Positions 1 through 9,720 of a DNA stretch of 39,113 nt are shown in pieces. The first letter of the stretch is position 1. Every line of letters begins with the position of its first letter. The translations under genes and the position numbers were made by a program. Source of the stretch: Bacteroidales bacterium (GTDB lineage: Bacteria > Bacteroidota > Bacteroidia > Bacteroidales > PXBB01); NCBI GenBank assembly GCA_028698995.1, contig JAQVVM010000045.1, forward strand, positions 1-39,113, written 5' to 3'. Under the pieces are notes generated by a model. That model was not told the DNA's origin. It did not search any database and saw only the letters and a program-made list of their open reading frames with translations.

Positions 1-30
1 TTCCTATCATTTTTGCAAGGTTTTATACAA

Positions 31-62
31 CAAAGATACATTTTCTTGCAAATATAAACAAA
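31..62 (-). promoter_or_regulatory. Bacteroidota-type promoter firing out of the left edge
   Basis: Read on the minus strand, TTTG (62-59) is followed after 20 bp by TATCTTTG (38-31), which matches the Bacteroidota -33/-7 pattern TTTG-N19-21-TAnnTTTG. Transcription would start near position 25 and run out of the window, so it probably serves a minus-strand gene beyond the edge. A second -7-like TATATTTG lies at 56-49 but has no matching -33 box. Confidence 0.5.
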
Positions 63-118
63 GAAAAAGTGAGTTATTTTATTGATATTCAGTAATTTAG
101 AATGTTTTTAAGGAGCGA

Positions 119-1309
119 CTATTTAAGCACATTCCCAATCAGCTCTGCAGCTTCCTTAAGTGTTATAGCACTAAATACTTTTAAACCTGAATTATCAATA
201 ATTGTTTTGGCTTCTTCAGCGTTGGTGCCTTGCAAACGAACAACAATAGGTACTCTGATTTCTCCGATATTTTTATACGCATCAACAATCCCATTGGCAA
301 CTCTATCACAGCGTACAATTCCACCGAAAATGTTAATAAGTATGGCTTTTACATTGGGGTCCTTAAGAATAATACGAAATGCCTGTTCTACCCTTTGTGC
401 ATTGGCTGAGCCTCCCACATCAAGAAAGTTGGCCGGATCTCCGCCAGATAATTTAATAATGTCCATAGTAGCCATGGCAAGCCCTGCTCCATTTACCATG
501 CAACCCACGTTTCCATTGAGCTTAACATAGTTGAGATTGTATTCTCCTGCTTCAACTTCTGATGGGTCTTCCTCTGTTACATCTCTCATTTCAGCAATGT
601 CCGGATGTCGCATCAGGGCATTATTGTCAATGGTTACTTTAGCATCAGCAGCCATGATTTTATTGTCAGAGGTTTTCATGACAGGATTGATTTCTATAAG
701 TTGACAGTCAGCACCTATATAGGCTTTGTAAAGAGCTTGCGTGAAATTAACCATGGACTTAAATGCCTGTCCTGAGAGCCCTAGATTAAAAGCTATCCTT
801 CTAGATTGGAAAGGTAGAATTCCTGTCTTTGGGTCAATTTCTTCAGTGAAAATAAATTCAGGTGTTTCTTCTGCAACTTGTTCAATGCTCATACCTCCTT
901 TGGGTGAGTACATAACAATGTTACGACCCAAGCTGCGATTGAGTAAAATACTCAAGTAAAATTCCTGAGGTTCACTTTCCCCCGGGTAAAATATATTCTG
1001 TTCGATAAGTATCTTATTAACCTTTTTCCCCTCGGGTGGGGTTTGTGGGGTTATAAGCTGCATTCCAATAATGGCACGTGAAAATATAGAGATTTCATCC
1101 AATGTTTTGGCAATTTTTACACCACCGCCTTTTCCACGCCCACCTGCATGAATCTGTGCTTTTACTGCCCACTTATCTGAACCTGTCAGTCTTTGAATTT
1201 CTTTAGCTGCTGTTACTGCCTGTTCAGGATTATCAGCAGTAAATCCGAGAGGTGTTTCAACTCCAAATTTTCTTAATATACTTTTAGCTTGATATTCGTG
1301 TAGGTTCAT
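119..1309 (-). CDS. sucC: Succinyl-CoA synthetase (ADP/GDP-forming) subunit beta
   Basis: This cytosolic TCA-cycle enzyme, paired with SucD, interconverts succinyl-CoA and succinate with substrate-level nucleotide phosphorylation. The protein has 396 residues, close to the usual length of about 390. It opens with MNLHEYQAK, the characteristic family start. The N-terminal ATP-grasp domain shows K50 and the glycine loop GGRGKGGG (56-63), and metal-ligand EINP lies at 206-209. The C-terminal CoA-ligase domain shows LDVGGSA (296-302) and NIFGGIVRCD (326-335). No sucD is visible; it may lie beyond the left edge or elsewhere, as is common in Bacteroidota. A -7-like element (TATTTTTG on the minus strand, 1340-1333) sits just upstream, without a clear -33 box. 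The identification is secure. Confidence 0.97.
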   Translation of the reverse strand: MNLHEYQAKSILRKFGVETPLGFTADNPEQAVTAAKEIQRLTGSDKWAVKAQIHAGGRGKGGGVKIAKTLDEISIFSRAIIGMQLITPQTPPEGKKVNKILIEQNIFYPGESEPQEFYLSILLNRSLGRNIVMYSPKGGMSIEQVAEETPEFIFTEEIDPKTGILPFQSRRIAFNLGLSGQAFKSMVNFTQALYKAYIGADCQLIEINPVMKTSDNKIMAADAKVTIDNNALMRHPDIAEMRDVTEEDPSEVEAGEYNLNYVKLNGNVGCMVNGAGLAMATMDIIKLSGGDPANFLDVGGSANAQRVEQAFRIILKDPNVKAILINIFGGIVRCDRVANGIVDAYKNIGEIRVPIVVRLQGTNAEEAKTIIDNSGLKVFSAITLKEAAELIGNVLK

Positions 1310-1440
1310 ATTTTTCTCAATTTAATTGTATCCAAAAATACAAAAAATGTTTTTATTCAGTTTTTTTTTATTTTTTTGTATTAACAAATTATTGCAATTT
1401 CCCCTTTCTTTAATAAGATGCTTTATTTTTAAAAAATAAG

Positions 1441-3870
1441 ATGAGGATAAAGAATTTATTGATTGGAGTACTATTTCTACCTTCTTTTTTAATTGGCCAA
1501 AACAATCTGAAACAGGCAACTGCTCTTCGAATTTCTGAAAAAATAAAGATTGATGGTATATTAAGTGAAGAATCTTGGAAGAATGCTGAATTTTATAACG
1601 ACTTCAGACAATATGATCCTGTTTTTGATTTGCCCCCTTCTCAACAAACAGAAGTAAGGATTTTATACAGTGACAATGCCCTTTATATAAGTGCTTTTCT
1701 ATTTGACACTGCACCTGATAGCCTTTTAAAGCAATTGGGCAACCGTGATGATAACCTTAATGCTGATGCCTTTGGTTTTATGATTGATACCTATAACAAC
1801 CAAAATGACTTTTATACTTTTGAGGTAAGTGTTTCAGGTGTGCAGAAAGACTCCAGAGATTTGGATGCTCGTTTTAATGCAGTTTGGGAAAGTGCTGTCT
1901 CAATTAATGATTCCGGTTGGATTGCAGAAATTAGAATTCCATATTCAGCAATCCGATTCCCTAGGAAAAATACTCAATTATGGCGTATTCAGTTTTACAG
2001 AAATCTGAGACGAAAAAGAGAGTGGTCGCAATGGGCCTTGGAAACTAAAGGTGATGCCATCAAAAGTAGTTACTGGGGAGAACTTCATGGTATTGAGAAT
2101 ATCAACCCCCCATTGCGATTGTCTTTAACTCCTTATATGACTTTTAACGCTGAACATTATCCCTATAATATTCCTGATAAAAAAAACAGCTCAACTTCTT
2201 TCAGTGGTGGCATGGACCTGAAATGGGGTCTTGATGAAAGTCACACTCTGGATTTAACTTTATTGCCCGATTTTAGTCAGGTGCAATCTGATAATCAGAT
2301 TAAAAACCTCACTGCTTTTGAAACTGTGTATGATGAAAAAAGAACTTTTTTTCAGGAATCAATAGATTTGTTTAACAAAGGTTCACTTTTTTACTCAAGA
2401 CGCATAGGACGCATACCTTTGAATTATGATTTGGTTTCATCGCAACTCGATAGCAACGAGTATATTATTAATAACCCTTATCAAGCTAAATTAATCAATG
2501 CCATGAAAATTTCAGGCAGGAATAAAAAGGGTTTTGCTATTGGCTTTTTTAATGCCATTACAGATAATACGTTTGCTATTATCGGAGATTCTTCAAAAGG
2601 TGAACGTAAAATACTTACTGACCCCCTGACAAATTATAATATTTTGGTTCTGGATAAAGCTTTTAAAAAAAACTCATCTGCTTATTTAATCAATACTAAT
2701 GTGATCAGGGATGGCAGCTACCGTGATGCTAATGTTACGGGTGGTGGTATAAACCTTCTCAACAGAAACAATTATTACCGTATTAATCTGACAGGTGCTT
2801 ACAGCCGGATTTTTAATTCATCGGCCGATAAAGTCATTGAGGGATATAAGTATTATGCATTAATAGGAAAAGTTAAAGGGAATTTTTTGATTAATATTTC
2901 AAGAAGCCTGGTTGATGACGGTTTTGATAACAATGATTTGGGGTTGATGAATAATAACAGCCAGGTTGACAATGTGCTCACAATGAATTACAACATCTAT
3001 GAACCATTTTCAAAATTTTTGTATTTAAAAAATTCTTTGGTGCTCAGAAATGATTATCATTTTAATACAAAAAAAATTACTTTCAGAGGTCTCACCTTGA
3101 CATCCAATACCACACTAAATAACTATCTGACTATTTGGGGTAATATTAATACTGATTTCTGTAAAAGGCATGACTTTTATGAGGCCCGTTCACCCGGTCG
3201 TTTCTACCTCAGACCAATAAATACGGGAGGATCTATTAATTTTTCTTCGGATTATAGAAAAACATTGGCATTAGATGGCAGCATGTCTTTGATATGGAGA
3301 CCGGAAACCGAAGGGTTTTATCAGGCCTATAAACTTATGCCAATTGTTCGTTTAAATAACAGATTTTCATTTAATTACAGCTTTTTTATTTCAAATAATA
3401 AGAACGATATTGGTTATGCTGGAAATGACAATAGCAATAATATTTATTTTGGACGCCGCCAATTGCAAAATATTGAAAACACTTTCTCTGGTCTCTATGT
3501 TGTGAAAAATGATGTGTCTTTTAGTTGTAGGATACGACACTATTGGATTACAGGAAGATACAGTGATTTTTATAGGCTTGAAAATTCCGGACTTCTCAGC
3601 AGTTCAGATGATTTTAATACAAATAAAGATTTTAACTTTAATTCTTTTAATGTTGATGTGTTGTTTAACTGGCAGTTTGCACCCGGAAGCCAATTAAATC
3701 TTATTTGGAAAAACGCCCTGCTTGAAGAAAATAATCTGATAACCTACAATTATTTTGATAATTTTACTCAAACATTGGGTTACCCACAGCTAAATACTCT
3801 TACATTAAAAATAATTTATTACATAGATTATCAGAATGTTAGAGAGAGATTAAACACTAAAAGAGTGTGA
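1441..3870 (+). CDS. DUF5916 outer-membrane protein with CBM9-like N-terminal domain
   Basis: The protein has 809 residues. An N-terminal signal peptide (about 1-20, ending LIGQ) is followed by a CBM9-like beta-sandwich (about 27-210). This contains the typical KIDGILSEESWKNAE entry and an ALYISAFLFD strand. The rest (about 215-809) is a long run of alternating aromatic and polar beta-strands with N/Y/F-rich turns, as expected of an outer-membrane beta-barrel. This is the standard DUF5916 layout; no substrate is established for the family. It is divergent from sucC, with 131 bp between the starts. The ATG at 1441 directly precedes the signal peptide. Family membership is confident; the barrel role is inferred from the strand pattern. 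Confidence 0.85.
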   Translation: MRIKNLLIGVLFLPSFLIGQNNLKQATALRISEKIKIDGILSEESWKNAEFYNDFRQYDPVFDLPPSQQTEVRILYSDNALYISAFLFDTAPDSLLKQLGNRDDNLNADAFGFMIDTYNNQNDFYTFEVSVSGVQKDSRDLDARFNAVWESAVSINDSGWIAEIRIPYSAIRFPRKNTQLWRIQFYRNLRRKREWSQWALETKGDAIKSSYWGELHGIENINPPLRLSLTPYMTFNAEHYPYNIPDKKNSSTSFSGGMDLKWGLDESHTLDLTLLPDFSQVQSDNQIKNLTAFETVYDEKRTFFQESIDLFNKGSLFYSRRIGRIPLNYDLVSSQLDSNEYIINNPYQAKLINAMKISGRNKKGFAIGFFNAITDNTFAIIGDSSKGERKILTDPLTNYNILVLDKAFKKNSSAYLINTNVIRDGSYRDANVTGGGINLLNRNNYYRINLTGAYSRIFNSSADKVIEGYKYYALIGKVKGNFLINISRSLVDDGFDNNDLGLMNNNSQVDNVLTMNYNIYEPFSKFLYLKNSLVLRNDYHFNTKKITFRGLTLTSNTTLNNYLTIWGNINTDFCKRHDFYEARSPGRFYLRPINTGGSINFSSDYRKTLALDGSMSLIWRPETEGFYQAYKLMPIVRLNNRFSFNYSFFISNNKNDIGYAGNDNSNNIYFGRRQLQNIENTFSGLYVVKNDVSFSCRIRHYWITGRYSDFYRLENSGLLSSSDDFNTNKDFNFNSFNVDVLFNWQFAPGSQLNLIWKNALLEENNLITYNYFDNFTQTLGYPQLNTLTLKIIYYIDYQNVRERLNTKRV

Positions 3871-3923
3871 TGTGACAAATTTGATTTTAATTGATTCTGC
3901 AAATTTTTATTTTAATTCCACTT

Positions 3924-4991
3924 ATGAAACTCATTGAATCAATTATTGCTTTTATTTTTAATGTTTTAATCAAAAATGTATGTTCATTTTTTGTAAGGAT
4001 TTCCTACCCTGAATATGTTGAAAGTAATAAATTTCATTATGATATTAATCCTCATTTTTCTATTCAGGGACGCACTGATTTATTTGCTGAAAGTGTGCCT
4101 TTACCCGAGAATTTACATATCTTTTATTTGGGAACAAACAGCTTGTATATCAGCGATGGGAAAACAGGTTTGTTGATAGATCCCTTTTTCACAAGACCAG
4201 ATGTAGATTGGAAGAAAATCGCCCTGTTTAAAAATATTCAGATTGCACCTGATCCCTTAGTCATTAGTAAAATATTGCAAGGGGCTCATATCTCAAAAGT
4301 TGATGCGGTGTTAACCACGCATTCACATTATGATCATGCTCTTGATGTGGCTGAAGTAATGAAATATTTTATTGCCAATTCCGAAAATAGCCCGATGCTT
4401 TATGGGTCAAAATCAACTTATTTTATCGGTAAAGGTGGAGGTGTTAATGATGAAAACATTACTATAGTTAATGAATCTGAAACGTATAGAATCGGAGACT
4501 TTGAAGTGCAGTTTATTTTGTCAAAGCATCTTCATATACCTATTGTTGGAGAAACTATTAGTGGTCAAATAGACAAGCCACTCGTTCCTCCTGTTAATTT
4601 TTATGATTATAAAGATGGGGAAACTTACGGTATCTTTATTAAACATAAAATGGGTACAATCCTGAATTTGGGAAGTGCGAATTATAAAGAAAATGCTTTT
4701 AAATTTTTGAAAGACAAAGTAGATGTTTTAATATTTGGAATTGCCGGATTCGAAAAATCTGTAATTGCTTCTTTTGACCATCCTGCCTACAGGGATGATT
4801 TTTACAATGAAGTTGTTTTAGCAACAAAACCAAAGAAAATTTATTTTTCACATTATGACGATTTCAATCAACCTTTGAATAAAATTTCGGATTGTATAGG
4901 TAAACCTCTGAAAACCTACAATTATTTTACTTCCCGAAATGACCAGTTAAAACCTTTTTTTCTACCTGTTGGAAAATATGTTAAAATATAA
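3924..4991 (+). CDS. MBL-fold metallo-hydrolase, N-terminally membrane-anchored
   Basis: The MBL-fold motif HSHYDH (H133, H135, D137, H138 from the start chosen here) gives the zinc site; later histidines lie in SKHLHIP, FDHPAYR and FSHYDDF. I start at the ATG at 3924, which gives 355 residues beginning MKLIESIIAF. An in-frame TTG at 3891 would add only 11 hydrophobic residues. The N-terminus (about 5-25) is hydrophobic, which suggests a membrane anchor or uncleaved signal. The region after the motif resembles the UlaG/beta-lactamase-like group that acts on small molecules, but no substrate can be named. It follows the DUF5916 gene by 53 bp on the same strand and may be co-transcribed. Confidence 0.8.
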   Translation: MKLIESIIAFIFNVLIKNVCSFFVRISYPEYVESNKFHYDINPHFSIQGRTDLFAESVPLPENLHIFYLGTNSLYISDGKTGLLIDPFFTRPDVDWKKIALFKNIQIAPDPLVISKILQGAHISKVDAVLTTHSHYDHALDVAEVMKYFIANSENSPMLYGSKSTYFIGKGGGVNDENITIVNESETYRIGDFEVQFILSKHLHIPIVGETISGQIDKPLVPPVNFYDYKDGETYGIFIKHKMGTILNLGSANYKENAFKFLKDKVDVLIFGIAGFEKSVIASFDHPAYRDDFYNEVVLATKPKKIYFSHYDDFNQPLNKISDCIGKPLKTYNYFTSRNDQLKPFFLPVGKYVKI

Positions 4992-5012
4992 TCCCTAACT
5001 CGTGTCAAGTTA

Positions 5013-5290
5013 TCGCACAAGCCATTAATAGCTGGTTTCACATATTGTAAATTGTAAATTGTAAGTGCTTCGCACATTGTAAATTGAAAATTTATTTTCC
5101 TTCGCACAAGCCATTAATAGCTGTGTTTCTATCAAATTTAAAATTTACAATTTGCAATTTCCAATTTACAATTCTTCATTATCTCACAATCACCTTCCTC
5201 AAACCCACGCCCTGCGCACTTTCTTTCAAAAAATATTGTAAATTGTAAATTGTAAGTGCTTCGCACATTGTAAATTGTAAATTTATTTCC
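5013..5290. repeat. Intergenic AT-rich direct repeats
   Basis: This is the 314-bp gap between two convergent genes. A 22-bp direct repeat (TCGCACAAGCCATTAATAGC plus TG) occurs at 5013-5034 and 5102-5123. A unit of about 58 bp occurs at 5042-5100 and again, nearly identical, at 5233-5290. It is built from TAAATTGTAAATTG tracts around a small GTGC-TTC-GCAC hairpin. The stretch 5137-5175 holds the same words in the opposite orientation (AATTTACAATTT), so long fold-back structures are possible. I see no gene here. Confidence 0.85.
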
Positions 5291-5305
5291 TACACTTACG
5301 CCAAT

Positions 5306-5671
5306 TTATTTTATATTGTTGTTTTTCAATGTTTTAACAGATTTAGCTACGATATCACAAATCTGTTGATTTTCATTAATATGTTTTTCAAACTCTTTTT
5401 TATCAAGTAGTTCCGACCTTTGTATAAGCTTTAACCAAAAAAGAGATTCTCTAGCTTCTTTAAGTACAATTTGCATCTTATGTGCAAAATCTTGTCTGCT
5501 TTCTGCTCCTCTAGCTTCTTCATAATTAGCTCCTACAGATGTAGCAGAGCGAAATAGTTGCAAAGCAATATGTTTGTTTATAGGGTCGTTGCCTAATAAT
5601 TTTACAAGTTTTATTATTTCTGCACCAAAGTTTAAAAACCTTTCTGATAACGCATCAGCTTTATTTTCCAT
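5306..5671 (-). CDS. Four-helix-bundle protein (23S rRNA intervening-sequence/S23 family)
   Basis: This is a small, helical, charged protein of 121 residues. It carries the family signature running from FGAEIIKLVKLL through QLFRSATSVGANYEEARGAES to KEARESLFWL. The family was named after proteins encoded in 23S rRNA intervening sequences, but in Bacteroidota it is mostly found as isolated chromosomal genes of unknown function. The fold is shared with Avd accessory proteins of diversity-generating retroelements; no reverse transcriptase is present here. The gene is isolated and flanked on both sides by short AT-rich repeats, which suggests a movable unit. Family assignment is confident; function is unknown. 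Confidence 0.85.
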   Translation of the reverse strand: MENKADALSERFLNFGAEIIKLVKLLGNDPINKHIALQLFRSATSVGANYEEARGAESRQDFAHKMQIVLKEARESLFWLKLIQRSELLDKKEFEKHINENQQICDIVAKSVKTLKNNNIK

Positions 5672-5696
5672 TAAAAATTAATTTATAAACAAAAAC

Positions 5697-5746
5697 ACAA
5701 ATTTAAAATTTACAATTTAAAATTTACAATTTCCAATTTCCAATTA
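5697..5746. repeat. AT-rich repeat cluster upstream of the four-helix-bundle gene
   Basis: Tandem AATTTAAAATTTACAATTT/CCAATTT words lie just upstream of the gene that starts at 5671. They are the reverse complement of the AAATTGTAAATT words on its downstream side, so the gene sits between inverted clusters. The rest of the gap to 5863 holds nothing I recognise. Confidence 0.7.
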
Positions 5747-5863
5747 TTCTTTCATAAACGTTCTATTACACAAAACATTAAGGGAATTTTTTTTAAGTGT
5801 CTAAGACATAAGTATAATACCCCAGCATTACTAGAAAATATAAGAAAAGAAACTGCAAAGGCC

Positions 5864-8800
5864 TTAATACACAATGAGTTTCTTTACTTTAACTGCATCA
5901 TCAGTAAGGCATCTGAACAGATATATACCTGCAGGAAGATCTCTGAGTTCAATTCTGTGGGTATAAGAACCTGAAACTTCCTCAACCTTGTCGCTATACA
6001 CCAACTGACCGTTAAAGTTATAGATCATCAGCTGCACATTGCTCAGTTCTCCTTCAAGAACGATGTTGAGTTCGCTGTTTGCAGGATTGGGGTATATATT
6101 CCAATTAAAGTCATGGTATCCCTGTTCCGGTAATTGTGAACAAACAGTCCAAGTTACTGCTGTTGTATCAATTGTTGAGCAACCGTTGGCATTTGTAACA
6201 GAAACATATACAGGTGAGCATCCAAGTCCAAAACCGGTGCTGTCAATGGTTATTGAATTTGAAGTCGATCCGGTTGACCATAAATATGAACTGAAACCAC
6301 TTCCTGCATTAAGTGTTAAGAACTGACCTGCGCAAGCAATTGTGTCCTCGGGTAGATTTACAGTCGGGAAAGATAAAATAGTGATGGTTTTCTGGAAGGT
6401 GCTATTGCATAAACTACTGTCAGTTACAGTTAAAACTATCGTTTTTGAACCTGTGCTTGTATAAGTATGACTTATATTTTCACCTACATAATCAGTGGTG
6501 CCATTGTTGTCTATATCCCATAAAAAGTAAGCATTTGTATGAACAGAACTCATATTTTCAAAAATTGTAGGCTGTCCTAAGCAAACTCCCGAATGGTTAA
6601 AGTTTGCTGTAAAACAAGTCTTCCACCCGTCATCAATATTGCTGAACCCTGACTCATTCAAGCCGGAAGAATTTTGTGCTGCTTTAACGGAATAATAGTA
6701 AAAATCACCTCCGTTCACCGTATTGTCAATATAGGTGGTTGGCGTAATCCATCCGGTTATGGCAGTGCCATTACTTCCGGCAACGGTACTTCTGTAAAGT
6801 TTATAATGTGTAGCTCCTGCAAGGGCATCCCATGATACATGTACACCATCAGAAAATGTTCCGTCTGATGCGGTCAGATTTGCAGGAACGGCAAGAACAC
6901 CGGCTTGATTAACTTCAATAACATAAGGGCTGTTTGATGCTCCTGCAGCAGTCAGTGTTAAATGACCTGTCCTGAGTGTGCCTGAATTGGCATTTACTGT
7001 ATATTTAATATATCCAAAATTACTTCCTGAGTTGCTCCCTGTTATGCTCAGCCAAGTAGGGGAATCTGAAGTAACACTCCAGTTCATGATTCCGGCACCC
7101 GAGTTACCAATATATAAAGTATCCGTTTGAGCTGACGAAGAGAGTTGAACAATTGTGGGGTTGGTAATTATTTCTGAAACGCCCTGATTGCTAAAACATA
7201 GGGTGTCATCATTGATACCGTTATTACCGTTATCAATATAAATACAAACATCAGCATTTTGTATATTATTCCAGTTCATCACAATAGTATGGGTGGTGTT
7301 TGCATCCATAACAATTGAAGCATGCTCAAATAAACCGGTAACAGAAGAAGAAATATACTGTATCCTAAGATCATACGCTGTAGCGATACCTTCATTTTTA
7401 ACCTTCAATTTGTCGTTTGTGAGTATGTTAAAAGTAATGTTTGAATTTGAGTTTAAAGGCAAATTGAGAACACCAAATGTTTTTTCGTTGCCGGCATCAT
7501 TTGCAATTGCCTGTACATTGATGGACTTACTTACATTATCAGTATTAATATATTTAACACCATTAGCATCTATTTGAAATTTGTCGTGATGCGATAACAA
7601 TGCCTGGCTTCTGGAATAGAAGTATGAATTTAGTTCTGTAATTAATGAAAAATCTGCAAGGGAGTCGCTGAAATTCTCCATTTCAACAAAGTAGGTACTT
7701 TCGGGCAGCATATAACCATAAGGTGGTTGATTTCCTGCAAAGCCGAACATTGGCTCTGCACCGGGAATATTGTTTGTTAATACATTATTAACAAAACTTG
7801 TAGTATTACCACTTAGGTCATTGATGGTAGTGTTTGAATTTGTAGAATTATAGATATCAAATGTCAGATTTTTATCATCTTCTGATAATCCTGTCTTTTT
7901 AAGAGAATCTACATAGGACGGTGCATATAATGTGCTTGAAGGTAAGAACATATACATGCCTTTGTGGGCATTGTCTCCACCCCATTCACTTTGTGCAATG
8001 GCAGCATTTCCTGATAAATTATAATACCATGAATTGAGAACTTTATTGATCTTAACCCTTCTTGTGGTGTCATTTGGTTGGTTGTTGTCATACACATAAA
8101 TATACTCTATGTTTGGGTCAAGGGTATCAATTTCAACTTTATAAGGACATACAATGTGACCTCCTCCACCATTCTGATTGAAGAAAACCAATCCTCCTTC
8201 ATCCTTATTTGAGTCCAAAAGCCGTATTTTAATTTTTTTCAAAGCTTCATTTGGTGATAAATTTCCATTTTGATTATAATACCTGAAATACACTTTTTGA
8301 CTTTGTTTTAACTGTAATTGATTGATACACCTGCGGCTGTGATAATTTATCGGAATCTGATATATCTCAGTATAGATATTCCATGGATCTACGTTAGGAT
8401 AATTTGACTTGAACAGAGGCATATCGTTCCATGCCATAAAACTTGACATGGTAAATCCAAAACATGAACCACCCCAATTGTCTGTCATGTTATACCATTT
8501 ATTAAAAACAGAATTTTTTATTACCGGTATATTATTGACAACTGTATAACAGGACTGTTCTCCAAATGTTTCTACAAACAATTTCCAATCCGGGAACAAA
8601 AAGTTTTGTACAACATTCCATTGATTGTTAGCGTAAATTTTTGGGAAAGGTGCCTGTCCATAACGATAGGGGTCGGTATTATAATCTATTTGAGAATAAT
8701 AACTATGGGGCCATAAATTTGTAGAACTATTATTAAAATGCCATCCATTTGGATTTGGACGGAAGCCTATATCGCAGAACGGCATATAAAACCCTACTGT

Positions 8801-9640
8801 GTGGTTGCTTGCATTCTTATAAAATCCGACTATAAAACCATAGTTATTGATGTCCTGAACCTGAATATCGCTGGTCCCAGACTTGACAATCTCTTTAAAA
8901 ACACCTCCTTTGTAAACAAATGAACGCGATAAATCAAAAGTGCCAACAACCATATTACTGTCATTAATTCCCATCAGTCTTGTTCTAGTGGCTCCAGGGT
9001 AATTCAAATCTGTTAAAGAACCATCTGCTTCTCTTATAAATCCATAGTTCTGAGGTGCATCAAGCCAAAACCCAACGGCTCTGTTCGAATTATTTATCCC
9101 GTTAATAAATGAAGAGTTGTAATTGTAATGAAAAATTATATCACTACCGCCACACGAAATATGACAAACACTGGTAGAAGGACTAGTTCTGTGATCACCA
9201 ACAATACAACCGGCATCGTTAATATCTCTGGAAACTTTGTATGTTTGTGCCAACCATGTAGTCGTTTCATTAAAAGTTAAGGTTGCATGGTTATACTTAA
9301 AGCCTTTATTGTCGGCAATATTACCAGTTGTATTGTAGGAACCTACAACGATTCTGTTATTGTTGATGCCGTAAATTCTGGTATTCGTGGCTGAAGGATA
9401 ATTTACAATTACGGTATCGGCAGCGTTTGCAAAATAAATAAAACCTCGTTCCTCTGTGCCATTGTAAAAATAGCCTGCAATATCATTAGAATCATTTACA
9501 CACGTCACATAGGTATCAGTTGCTCCTGATATCATAAATGTAATTAATTTGGCCTGCACTGTTGACTGGGCAGTTGAATAGGTTACAGCTACTATTGCTG
9601 CAAAAAGCAACATGACTTTAAAAACAGATAAATGTTTCAT
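5864..9640 (-). CDS. Large T9SS-secreted multidomain protein with papain-like protease core
   Basis: The protein has 1258 residues and a Sec signal peptide (about 1-25). Residues about 45-290 hold roughly six HAF-like repeats (GINdsnxVVGxF), probably forming a propeller. Residues about 380-570 look like a papain-like cysteine peptidase: GGSCFGFTMSS gives C393, GGGGHIVCPY gives H495, and YVYDNNQ gives D518/N519. After a spacer come a BACON-like domain (about 828-915), fibronectin type III (about 918-1003), a PKD domain (about 1008-1090) and an Ig-like domain (about 1092-1168). A Por-type C-terminal sorting domain follows (about 1178-1258, NIYPNPANSELN, DLPAGIYLFR). Surface display or release is expected. 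The protease call is inferred from motif order only; no family was recognised outright. The gene stands alone, 80 bp after trmJ. Confidence 0.75.
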   Translation of the reverse strand: MKHLSVFKVMLLFAAIVAVTYSTAQSTVQAKLITFMISGATDTYVTCVNDSNDIAGYFYNGTEERGFIYFANAADTVIVNYPSATNTRIYGINNNRIVVGSYNTTGNIADNKGFKYNHATLTFNETTTWLAQTYKVSRDINDAGCIVGDHRTSPSTSVCHISCGGSDIIFHYNYNSSFINGINNSNRAVGFWLDAPQNYGFIREADGSLTDLNYPGATRTRLMGINDSNMVVGTFDLSRSFVYKGGVFKEIVKSGTSDIQVQDINNYGFIVGFYKNASNHTVGFYMPFCDIGFRPNPNGWHFNNSSTNLWPHSYYSQIDYNTDPYRYGQAPFPKIYANNQWNVVQNFLFPDWKLFVETFGEQSCYTVVNNIPVIKNSVFNKWYNMTDNWGGSCFGFTMSSFMAWNDMPLFKSNYPNVDPWNIYTEIYQIPINYHSRRCINQLQLKQSQKVYFRYYNQNGNLSPNEALKKIKIRLLDSNKDEGGLVFFNQNGGGGHIVCPYKVEIDTLDPNIEYIYVYDNNQPNDTTRRVKINKVLNSWYYNLSGNAAIAQSEWGGDNAHKGMYMFLPSSTLYAPSYVDSLKKTGLSEDDKNLTFDIYNSTNSNTTINDLSGNTTSFVNNVLTNNIPGAEPMFGFAGNQPPYGYMLPESTYFVEMENFSDSLADFSLITELNSYFYSRSQALLSHHDKFQIDANGVKYINTDNVSKSINVQAIANDAGNEKTFGVLNLPLNSNSNITFNILTNDKLKVKNEGIATAYDLRIQYISSSVTGLFEHASIVMDANTTHTIVMNWNNIQNADVCIYIDNGNNGINDDTLCFSNQGVSEIITNPTIVQLSSSAQTDTLYIGNSGAGIMNWSVTSDSPTWLSITGSNSGSNFGYIKYTVNANSGTLRTGHLTLTAAGASNSPYVIEVNQAGVLAVPANLTASDGTFSDGVHVSWDALAGATHYKLYRSTVAGSNGTAITGWITPTTYIDNTVNGGDFYYYSVKAAQNSSGLNESGFSNIDDGWKTCFTANFNHSGVCLGQPTIFENMSSVHTNAYFLWDIDNNGTTDYVGENISHTYTSTGSKTIVLTVTDSSLCNSTFQKTITILSFPTVNLPEDTIACAGQFLTLNAGSGFSSYLWSTGSTSNSITIDSTGFGLGCSPVYVSVTNANGCSTIDTTAVTWTVCSQLPEQGYHDFNWNIYPNPANSELNIVLEGELSNVQLMIYNFNGQLVYSDKVEEVSGSYTHRIELRDLPAGIYLFRCLTDDAVKVKKLIVY

Positions 9641-9720
9641 AAGTTTAAATTTTATTTGTAATTATTTTCTATAATTGAAATACTTATTTGGGTGTGACAA
9701 TATAATTGTTGAATGCATTA

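Noticed and set aside
102..530. Open reading frame on the plus strand opposite sucC
   Set aside because: It lies fully within the sucC region on the other strand, and the translation has no recognisable domain; sucC explains the sequence.
1322..1519. Small minus-strand frame upstream of sucC
   Set aside because: It overlaps the start of the DUF5916 gene on the other strand and is low-complexity, lysine-rich AT sequence.
5306..5671. Diversity-generating retroelement accessory protein (Avd)
   Set aside because: The fold is similar, but no reverse transcriptase and no template/variable repeat pair is seen in the window.
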